Below, one piece after another: positions 6,719 through 12,396 of a stretch of DNA of 14,584 nucleotides (its first letter is position 1; every line of letters begins with the position of its first letter). The notes beneath the pieces are model-generated. The model saw only the letters and a list, made by a program, of their open reading frames with translations, was not told where the DNA came from and made no database searches. The stretch is from JAVBKU01 sp031553875 (GTDB lineage: Bacteria > Bacteroidota > Bacteroidia > Bacteroidales > Rikenellaceae), in NCBI GenBank assembly GCA_031553875.1, contig JAVBKU010000031.1:1-14584 (forward strand), written 5' to 3'. A program made the position numbers and the translations under genes.

Positions 6719-6973
6719 AGGGGTGCCTTGCGGTGCGCGATGTAGGTGCTTGTCAATACATTGGTGTCTGCCGTGCATGATGACGCACATGTCGAGTTGC
6801 GTGAGCAACTCATGGCAACTCCCCAGGCACGTAGTGCCTAGGGGGGGGAGTGGAGAGTCGCCATTGTTCTAAGATGGGTAGCAGTTGATTGTGGATATCT
6901 GCCGACCACTGGATAGAATTGTTTATTGTAGAAGATTATCCAATCCTCAAAGCGTCCGCAGGACGCTTGCCCT
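6719..6973. other. Gene-free stretch with several hairpins
   Basis: No credible gene was found. Visible structures are GAGTTGC-gtga-GCAACTC (6794-6811, a GNRA loop), a long hairpin ACTCCCCAGGCAC-gta-GTGCCT...GGGGAGT (6818-6851) containing an 8-G run, TGGATA/TATCCA (6910-6915 with 6937-6942), and AAGCGTCC-gca-GGACGCTT (6950-6968). The 11-mer ATTGTGGATAT at 6888-6898 recurs exactly at 6980-6990. The stretch could be the upstream part of a longer structured RNA, or remains of repeats. Confidence 0.45.
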
Positions 6974-7144
6974 CCGCCAATTGTGGATATTCACGCCCGG
7001 ACAGGGGTCGAGGGAATCCGTTAAAAAACGACGCTGTGTCTAACGACTGTTAGCGGGGGCGAAGATCCCGCTAAAAAGGAGGAGTTCGACGTTTTAGGAT
7101 GTACGAAGACCCCTGTCAGTGAATATCCGCAGGCGGCACTTTTT
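6974..7144 (+). ncRNA. Candidate structured RNA (rod-like, about 165 nt) or MITE-like inverted-repeat element
   Basis: One nested structure spans the region. CCGCC (6974-6978) pairs with GGCGG (7132-7136). GGATATTCAC (6985-6994) pairs with GTGAATATCC (7119-7128). GACAGGGGTC (7000-7009) pairs with GACCCCTGTC (7108-7117). AAAACG-a-CG (7025-7033) pairs with CG-a-CGTTTT (7087-7095). The apical TTAGCGGGG (7050-7058) pairs with TCCCGCTAA (7066-7074). Unpaired strands leave large internal bubbles. TTTTT follows at 7140-7144. Two G-U pairs (7050-7074 stem and 6984/7129) work only if the plus strand is transcribed. The plan (closing stem, bubble, terminal hairpin) resembles 6S RNA, but no conserved 6S sequence was recognised. 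A MITE with terminal repeats is the alternative; no target duplication was seen. Confidence 0.42.
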
Positions 7145-7146
7145 GG

Positions 7147-7172
7147 GTACCTTTTGTGTGCACAAAAGGTAC
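7147..7172. repeat. Near-perfect 26-bp palindrome with GGTAC ends
   Basis: GTACCTTTTGTG (7147-7158), spacer TG, CACAAAAGGTAC (7161-7172): 12-bp perfect arms. It sits 19 nt before repeat copy B. Its right flank (GTACGG ... TAGTTT..TTCGCC) resembles the upstream flank of copy A at 709-734, so the palindrome may be an extra module of the larger repeat. Confidence 0.7.
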
Positions 7173-7190
7173 GGAAAGAAATATTTGCAA

Positions 7191-7356
7191 TAGTTTATTT
7201 CGCCTTCGGCGACCTACTTTTACCATTGCCGCAAAAGTAGGCAAAAGGTCTATCCGCGTCTTCTGCCGGGGTCTCTTCCGGGAGCTTCCCTCGTTACACG
7301 ATAACCGAGGGTGATCTCCCTCACGAGACCTACTTCCGGCAGAAGCCCGAAGCGGC
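7191..7356 (+). repeat. Structured intergenic repeat, copy B
   Basis: Same architecture as the copy at 726-899. Leader TCGCC-TTC-GGCGA. First hairpin CTACTTTTAC (7214-7223), cattgcc, GCAAAAGTAG (7231-7240), with one A-C mismatch. Main stem CTTCTGCCGG/CCGGCAGAAG perfect over 10 bp, GGTCTC/GAGACC and GGGAG/CTCCC conserved. Its tip differs: CCCTCGTTA (7288-7296), cacga, TAACCGAGGG (7302-7311), so the tip pairs GTTA/TAAC instead of GCTA/TAGC. It lies between the convergent nitroreductase and FKBP genes and lacks the GGATTATTTT tail. Confidence 0.88.
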
Positions 7357-7362
7357 ATTCGC

Positions 7363-7380
7363 ACGAGGCTTACGCCTCGT
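7363..7380. repeat. Small hairpin after repeat copy B
   Basis: ACGAGGC (7363-7369), loop ttac, GCCTCGT (7374-7380), a perfect 7-bp stem followed by taaagtttt. It may be a weak secondary terminator or part of the repeat cluster. Confidence 0.45.
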
Positions 7381-7415
7381 TAAAGTTTTCAGATACCGGA
7401 TTGTAGGCGTAAAAC

Positions 7416-7451
7416 TACTAAGGGCTTCCGCATATGCGGAAGCCCTTAGTA
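7416..7451 (-). terminator. 36-bp perfect palindrome, probable terminator of the FKBP gene
   Basis: The palindrome is centred on CATATG (7431-7436); each arm is 18 bases with G+C-rich GGGCTTCCGC / GCGGAAGCCC. It starts 20 nt after the FKBP stop in the minus direction and is followed on that strand by gtagTTTTacg. It could stop transcription from both convergent sides. The absence of any spacer is unusual for a terminator, although an RNA loop could form from the central bases. Confidence 0.72.
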
Positions 7452-7471
7452 CATATAAGATACAGCGTGAC

Positions 7472-8038
7472 TTAGTTACACCCGCATCCGCAACCTTCCT
7501 GCTTTGAATCGCAGCTGCCGTCGCCGCAATCGCCGTCCTCGCAGCCACAACCACAACCTCCGCCGGCTGCCTGGCCCTGCATCATGTCGGCAGCGGTAGC
7601 TTCGCGTACGCCCACGACCTGACCCTTGAATTCGAGAGCCTTGCCAGCCATCGGGTGGTTGAAGTCCATTGTCACGGTGCTGTCGTTAACGCTCTTCACA
7701 ACGCCTACGAGGCGGTTGCCCATGTTGTCGCTCATGGGGAGCTGGTTGCCTATTTCAAGTAGGCCGTCCTCTATCTTGCCGTCGATCATGAATACCTCCT
7801 TGGGAAGCTCCACGAGGGCCTCGTCTACCTTTTCGCCGTAAGCGTCGGCCGCTTCGAGGCGGAAAGCAAAGTCGTCGCCCTTCTTCAGACCGGCCAGGTG
7901 AGCCTCGAACTTAGGAAGCAGGAAGCCCGCTCCGTAAACGAATTCGAGGGGCGTCTCGGCGCCTACCTTTTCTACTGTTTCGCCGTCGACCTTGAGTTCG
8001 TAGCTCAACGACACAAATGTTTTTTCTCCGATTTTCAT
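7472..8038 (-). CDS. SlyD-like FKBP-type peptidyl-prolyl isomerase with Cys-rich tail
   Basis: A 188-residue cytoplasmic peptidyl-prolyl cis-trans isomerase/chaperone. The FKBP half begins at residue 1 (KTFVSLSYELKVDGE) and includes LEFVYGAGFLLPKFEAHLAGLKKGD, the typical SlyD strand-turn-helix. An insert-in-flap chaperone domain follows, about residues 67-125 (ADAYGEKVDEALVELPKEVF onward). The core returns at MDFNHPMAGKALEFKGQVVGV, a SlyD signature. The last 30 residues (159-188) hold eight cysteines in a roughly mirrored CGCGC...C...C...CGCGC pattern, suited to nickel or other thiophilic metals; E. coli SlyD uses a His/Cys tail instead. There is no signal peptide. It is transcribed alone, 284 nt downstream of gcvP, with a long A/T-rich leader and a strong palindrome after the stop. 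Confidence 0.93.
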   Translation of the reverse strand: MKIGEKTFVSLSYELKVDGETVEKVGAETPLEFVYGAGFLLPKFEAHLAGLKKGDDFAFRLEAADAYGEKVDEALVELPKEVFMIDGKIEDGLLEIGNQLPMSDNMGNRLVGVVKSVNDSTVTMDFNHPMAGKALEFKGQVVGVREATAADMMQGQAAGGGCGCGCEDGDCGDGSCDSKQEGCGCGCN

Positions 8039-8069
8039 TATTTCAGTGTTTTAAAAGTGTTTTCTATGC

Positions 8070-8079
8070 AAAACGTTTT
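8070..8079. promoter_or_regulatory. AAAACGTTTT palindrome upstream of the FKBP gene
   Basis: A 10-bp palindrome with central CG, 31 nt upstream of the start codon in the leader. It resembles LacI-family operator cores, but such A/T-rich palindromes also arise by chance. No regulator gene is nearby. Confidence 0.25.
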
Positions 8080-8163
8080 CCAATCATGTGCTGCCTTACC
8101 GGTGCGAACTTTCATGTAAACTTGCGGGCACAGGTCGCCAGCGGCCCATAGATGGTTAATATT

Positions 8164-8315
8164 CTACTTTTGGCATTGCCCCAAAAGTAGCAAAAGGTCT
8201 AGCCGCGTCTTCTGTCGGGGTCTCTTCCGGGAGGCTTCCCTCGCTACACGGTAGCTCAGGTGATCTCCCTCACGAGACCTGTTTCCGCCAGAAGCCTAAA
8301 GCGGCGGATTATTTT
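8164..8315 (+). repeat. Structured intergenic repeat, copy C
   Basis: Fills the gap between the gcvP 3' end and the FKBP start. First hairpin CTACTTTTGG (8164-8173), cattgcc, CCAAAAGTAG (8181-8190): relative to the copy at 749-775 the tenth pair is G-C instead of C-G, both sides changed. The nested stem keeps GGTCTC/GAGACC, GGGAG/CTCCC and the GCTAC-acg-GTAGC tip; the basal stem CTTCTGTCGG/CCGCCAGAAG has one mismatch. The tail GCGGCGGATTATTTT is identical to copy A. The leader CGCC-TTC-GGCG hairpin is missing. On the minus strand TACTTTTG (8189 to 8182) is a perfect -7 box pointing at the FKBP gene, 144 nt away. The rest of the gap holds only the leader and palindrome. Confidence 0.88.
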
Positions 8316-8322
8316 CACGTGT

Positions 8323-11166
8323 CTACTCCCCGCAGGTGCAACGCAGGTTGCGGTCGCCGTATCCGGCGTCGATCCTGCTTACGAAGGGGAAGAACTTGTT
8401 GTCCTTTACCCACTCCATCGGGTAGAGGGCTTTCATGCGTGAGTAGGGGTGGCTCCACTCGTCCGAGGCAGCCTCGAGGGCGGTGTGGGGCGCCATCGCC
8501 AGCACGTTGTCGGCCTTGTCGGCCTCGCCGCGGGCGATCTCCTCGCACTCCCTCTTTATGTTTACGAGCGCACCGATAAAGCGGTCGAGTTCCCTCTTGC
8601 CTTCGCTCTCGGTGGGCTCTATCATCAGCGTTTCGTGCACGGGGAACGAGAGTGTCGGGGCGTGGAAACCGTAGTCCATCAGCCTGCGTGCTATGTCGCC
8701 GCACTCTACGCCGTAGTCGGCGCGGTAATTCCTCATATCGAGGATCATTTCGTGTCCCACACGGCCTGTTTCGCCGGTGTAGACTATGCCGAACTCCCCG
8801 CTAAGCTTCGAGGTCATGTAGTTGGCGTTAAGTATGGCGGTCTGCGTGGCCATGCGCAGGCCCTTTTCGCCCATCATCTTGATGTAGGCGTAGGCTATAG
8901 ACAGGAGCATCGCGCTGCCGAATGGCGCCGCCGATACCGCTGTGATCCCCTCATCCCCGCCCGTGGGCACGATAGAGTGGGAGGGCAAGAACCCTGCCAG
9001 ATGTGCCCCCACGCATATCGGGCCTACGCCCGGGCCGCCGCCGCCGTGAGGCATGGCGAAGGTTTTGTGGAGGTTGAGGTGGCAAACGTCGGCCCCGATA
9101 AACCCGGGGTTGGTCAGCCCCACCTGTGCGTTCATATTCGCACCGTCCATATACACCTGGCCGCCGCTCTCGTGCACGATATCCACGATCTCCCTTATGT
9201 TGCTCTCGAATACCCCGTGGGTCGAGGGGTAGGTGATCATGATGCACGAAAGTTCCGCCGCGTGTTGAGCCGCCTTGGCGCGCAGGTCGTCGACGTTGAC
9301 GTTACCCTTGGCGTCGCACTCCACGGTCACGATGTTCATTCCGGCCATAGCCGCCGAGGCGGGGTTGGTGCCGTGGGCCGAGGCGGGGATCAGGGCGATA
9401 TTCCTGTAGCCCTGGCCGCGGCTCTGGTGGTAGGCGCGGATGACCATAAGGCCCGCGTACTCGCCGGCCGCGCCCGAATTGGCCTGCAGCGACGTGGCCG
9501 CGAAGCCTGTTATTACGGCGAGGTCTTTCTCCAGGGAGTTTATCATTTCGAGGTATCCCGCGGCCTGTTCAGAGGGGACGAAGGGGTGTACGTTTCCGAA
9601 TTCGCTAAAACTCAACGGCATCATAGAAACGGCGGAATTGAGCTTCATAGTACATGACCCCAAAGAAATCATGCTGTCGGCAAGGGAAATATCCCTGCGT
9701 TCGAGCTTCTTGATGTAGCGCATCAGCTCGGTTTCGCTGTGGTATTTGCTGAAAGTCTCCTCTGTGAGGATGTGTCCCATGCGGGAGAGTTCGCGGATGA
9801 TACCGGGGGAGGTGTCGAGCGTTTTTACCGCCGCTGACTTCTTGCCCGCCGCCTTTGCGAATATCTTCAGGATGGTGTTAACCTCGTCGAGAGTGGTCAC
9901 CTCGTCGAAGCTCATGCGTACGTGTTCGGAGTCGGGGTAGAAGAGGTTGATCTTCTGCGCTTCGGCTTCCGCGCGTACCTTGTCGGCGTCTGCCTCCACC
10001 TCTATCGTATCGAAAAAGTTCTTTGAAGAGAGTTTGTAGCCCATGGCTTCCAGCGCTCCTGCAGCCGTAACGGCGTGGTTGTGGGCGTGGAGGGCTATTC
10101 GGCGCAGGCCATCGGGGCCGTGGTACACGGCGAAGAAGCCCGCCATCGAGGCCATCAGGGCCTGGGCGGTACAAATATTGGATGTGGCGCGCTCGCGCTT
10201 GATATGCTGCTCGCGGGTCTGGAGGGCCATGCGTAGGGCGCGGTTGCCGAGGCGGTCGACCGATACGCCTATAATGCGTCCGGGCATATTGCGCTTGAAA
10301 GCGTCGCGCGTGGCGAAGTAGGCCGCGTGCGGGCCGCCGAAGCCCATCGGGATGCCGAAGCGCTGGGTCGATCCCATAACTATATCGGCGCCCCACTCGC
10401 CAGGGGCCTTGAGCAGCGAGAGCGACAGGATGTCGGCGGCCACGGCCACCATCACGCCCTTACTGTGTGCCAGCTCGGCGAACTCTTCGTAGTTGCGCGC
10501 TTCGCCGTTGGCGGCGGGATACTGCACTATGGCGCCGAATTCGTTGCCGCTGAACTCGTAGCTGTCATAGCTGTCGGTCACGATCTCGATGCCGAACGGC
10601 TCGGAGCGGGTGAGCAGCACGTCCAGGGTCTGCGGGAATATATTTTCATCGACGAACAGCACGTTGCGACCCTCTTTCACTGCTTCCCTCGAACGCAGGG
10701 AGAACATCATGAACATGGCTTCGGCCGAGGCTGTGGCCTCGTCCAGAAGCGAGCAGTTGGCGATGTCCATTCCCGTGAGGCTTATCACGGCGGTCTGGAA
10801 GTTGAGCAGGGCTTCGAGCCTGCCCTGCGAGATTTCCGCCTGGTAGGGAGTGTAGGAGGTGTACCACGCCGGGTTTTCCAGTACGTTACGTACGATGGCG
10901 GCAGGGGAAGCGGTGGGGTAGTAGCCCATACCTATAAAGGTTCGGAAGGGGGCGTTCTTGGCGCCGAGTTCCTTGATGTGGGCGGCGAACTCATACTCGC
11001 TCATACCTTCGGTGGGGAGTGCGAGGGGCTTCTTGAGGCGGATATTCTTGGGGATGACCTCGCCGATAAGCTCTTCGATGTCATTCAATCCCAGCTCTTT
11101 GAGCATCTCAGCCGTTTCCGCCGCGTCGGGGCCTATGTGGCGTTCCCTGAAAGTGTCCTGTGCCAT
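8323..11166 (-). CDS. gcvP: Glycine dehydrogenase (decarboxylating), glycine cleavage system P protein
   Basis: A 947-residue PLP enzyme, the normal length for the single-chain P protein. It decarboxylates glycine and passes the aminomethyl group to the lipoyl arm of H protein. It begins with the P-protein N-terminal half (RHIGPDAAETAEMLKELG; PAWYTSYTPYQAEISQGRLEALLNFQ at about 100-125). The C-terminal half follows from about residue 440, with SLGSCTMKLN and DGANMNAQVGLTNPGFIGAD. The PLP-binding lysine is Lys701 in LHKTFAMPHGGGGPG. The ATG at 11166 gives the canonical MAQDTFRERHIGP start. The H and T proteins are not encoded in this window, so the system is dispersed. The 5' leader is about 100 nt if the TAATTTTG box at 11276-11283 is used; no glycine riboswitch signature was recognised in it. 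Confidence 0.97.
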   Translation of the reverse strand: MAQDTFRERHIGPDAAETAEMLKELGLNDIEELIGEVIPKNIRLKKPLALPTEGMSEYEFAAHIKELGAKNAPFRTFIGMGYYPTASPAAIVRNVLENPAWYTSYTPYQAEISQGRLEALLNFQTAVISLTGMDIANCSLLDEATASAEAMFMMFSLRSREAVKEGRNVLFVDENIFPQTLDVLLTRSEPFGIEIVTDSYDSYEFSGNEFGAIVQYPAANGEARNYEEFAELAHSKGVMVAVAADILSLSLLKAPGEWGADIVMGSTQRFGIPMGFGGPHAAYFATRDAFKRNMPGRIIGVSVDRLGNRALRMALQTREQHIKRERATSNICTAQALMASMAGFFAVYHGPDGLRRIALHAHNHAVTAAGALEAMGYKLSSKNFFDTIEVEADADKVRAEAEAQKINLFYPDSEHVRMSFDEVTTLDEVNTILKIFAKAAGKKSAAVKTLDTSPGIIRELSRMGHILTEETFSKYHSETELMRYIKKLERRDISLADSMISLGSCTMKLNSAVSMMPLSFSEFGNVHPFVPSEQAAGYLEMINSLEKDLAVITGFAATSLQANSGAAGEYAGLMVIRAYHQSRGQGYRNIALIPASAHGTNPASAAMAGMNIVTVECDAKGNVNVDDLRAKAAQHAAELSCIMITYPSTHGVFESNIREIVDIVHESGGQVYMDGANMNAQVGLTNPGFIGADVCHLNLHKTFAMPHGGGGPGVGPICVGAHLAGFLPSHSIVPTGGDEGITAVSAAPFGSAMLLSIAYAYIKMMGEKGLRMATQTAILNANYMTSKLSGEFGIVYTGETGRVGHEMILDMRNYRADYGVECGDIARRLMDYGFHAPTLSFPVHETLMIEPTESEGKRELDRFIGALVNIKRECEEIARGEADKADNVLAMAPHTALEAASDEWSHPYSRMKALYPMEWVKDNKFFPFVSRIDAGYGDRNLRCTCGE

Positions 11167-11275
11167 GTTTTATGTGTGATTAGATATTTTTCTGATCGTG
11201 TCGCCGCGCCTGTGGGGTTTGATAGCGGAGCGGGGTAATTGCCGCATAAACAATGCGTATACGGCTCACCGGTTA

Positions 11276-11283
11276 CAAAATTA
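11276..11283 (-). promoter_or_regulatory. Candidate -7 box for gcvP
   Basis: TAATTTTG on the minus strand matches the Bacteroidota TAnnTTTG box at all fixed positions, in an A/T-rich patch inside the 269-nt gap upstream of gcvP. No good TTTG -33 element is seen at the usual distance. A CGCAT-tgttt-ATGCG hairpin lies just downstream in the presumed leader. The rest of the gap, down to rnz, holds only an ACCCGC/GCGGGT hairpin (11409-11414 with 11431-11436) overlapping the rnz stop, with no T-run. Confidence 0.42.
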
Positions 11284-11435
11284 CGAAGATTTTCACGTCG
11301 GCCTCCCCTGGAAAGCAGTAAGTTATAAACAATGTACCAAAATTGCGGAAGCCCGCGTATCGATGCCTGTGGAGACGGGCCATGGTTAACGGCCGATCGC
11401 CCTGGGCTACCCGCATAACGGCGTATCGCAGCGGG

Positions 11436-12374
11436 TCACCTGCGCGACGGATGTTTCTTTAGAGGGATAGCCACGCACTCGCCCTCCTCGGCCGGTATCG
11501 TGTCGGGGAATATGGCGCGGGCTTCGGCGAGAAGCTCCTCCTCGTCCTTGTAACGGGCCGAGAAGTGGCCGATGATCAGGCGTTCCACTCCCGCGTTGAG
11601 GGCCACCTTGGCGGCCTGCGAGGCGGTGGAGTGGCCCGTTTCCTTAGCCAGGCGTTTGTCCTCGTCGGTGAACGTGGCCTCGTGGTAGAGCAGGCTCGCG
11701 CCGCGAACTATCTCCGCCACCTTGCCCGATGGCTGCGTGTCGCTGCAATAAGCGTAGGAGCGGGGAGAGTAGGGCGTGTAGGTCAACTCTACGTTGGGCA
11801 CCACCGTGCCGTCGGGGAGCGTAATATCTTCGCCCCGTTTGGCGGCGGCTATCTGGGCGATGCCCAGCGAGTAGCGTGCGATCTGGTGCTCGAAGATATT
11901 CAGAGGCGGGGTCTTCTCCTTGAAGAGAAAACCCGAGGCGGGGATGGTGTGGCGCAGGGGAACGCTCCACACCTCCATCACCTTGTTCTCGTATATCTTT
12001 TCGTGCTTCGTGGGCCGTACCTCGCGCCATATGGTTTCAAATCCCGGGTTGGGGTCGAAATAGCGCAGGTGGTTTTCCAGTATCTCGCCGAAGGGAGCGG
12101 GGGCGAATATCTCCAGCGGCCGCCCGCGCCCCATGAGGTTCATCGTGGAGAGCAGGCCGAAGATGCCGTAGAGATGGTCGCCGTGGAGGTGGGTGATGAA
12201 TACCGCGTTTATCTTCAGAAGGTTGATGCCGTAACGCTTCAATTGCAGTTGCGTACCTTCGCCGCAGTCCACCAAAAAAATCTGCTCATGCACGTTGAGT
12301 GCATGAGCAGATGGATTCCTCTTCAGAGTCGGCAGGGCCGAGCTGCTACCCAATATGGTAACACTGAATGTCAT
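11436..12374 (-). CDS. rnz: Ribonuclease Z (tRNase Z)
   Basis: A 312-residue metallo-beta-lactamase-fold endonuclease that removes 3' trailers from tRNA precursors; the length fits the short bacterial form (about 305). The first zinc motif is THLHGDHLYG (His62, His64, Asp66 and His67), preceded by VDCGEGTQLQL. Later conserved pieces are AYCSDTQPSGK, LLYHEATFTDEDKRLAKETGHSTASQAA, and LIIGHFSARYKD near the C-terminus, which supply the remaining metal ligands. The start ATG at 12374 is 22 nt after the rpsA stop on the same strand, so the two are probably one transcript. The pairing of translation and tRNA maturation genes is functionally sensible. Confidence 0.95.
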   Translation of the reverse strand: MTFSVTILGSSSALPTLKRNPSAHALNVHEQIFLVDCGEGTQLQLKRYGINLLKINAVFITHLHGDHLYGIFGLLSTMNLMGRGRPLEIFAPAPFGEILENHLRYFDPNPGFETIWREVRPTKHEKIYENKVMEVWSVPLRHTIPASGFLFKEKTPPLNIFEHQIARYSLGIAQIAAAKRGEDITLPDGTVVPNVELTYTPYSPRSYAYCSDTQPSGKVAEIVRGASLLYHEATFTDEDKRLAKETGHSTASQAAKVALNAGVERLIIGHFSARYKDEEELLAEARAIFPDTIPAEEGECVAIPLKKHPSRR

Positions 12375-12396
12375 CGGAGGACGTATGTAACGGAGA

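Noticed and set aside
6663..6872. A 69-codon plus-strand open frame in the gene-free gap
   Set aside because: It runs through the nitroreductase terminator, two hairpins and an 8-G tract; the translation has no recognisable motif.
7099..7122. A seven-codon reading frame (MYEDPCQ) with AGGAGG-like bases upstream, inside the rod structure
   Set aside because: Too short to judge, the purine-rich string is 14 nt away, and Bacteroidota rarely use Shine-Dalgarno sequences; most likely chance.
6780..7144. tmRNA or RNase P RNA, given the length and structure of the region
   Set aside because: Neither the tmRNA ends with a TTCGA T-loop and CCA-type acceptor nor the RNase P conserved regions (GAGGAAAGTCC-like, ACAGAA-like) were found on either strand.
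11167..11275. A glycine riboswitch in the gcvP leader
   Set aside because: No tandem glycine-aptamer signature could be recognised on the minus strand; only a 5-bp CGCAT/ATGCG hairpin is present.
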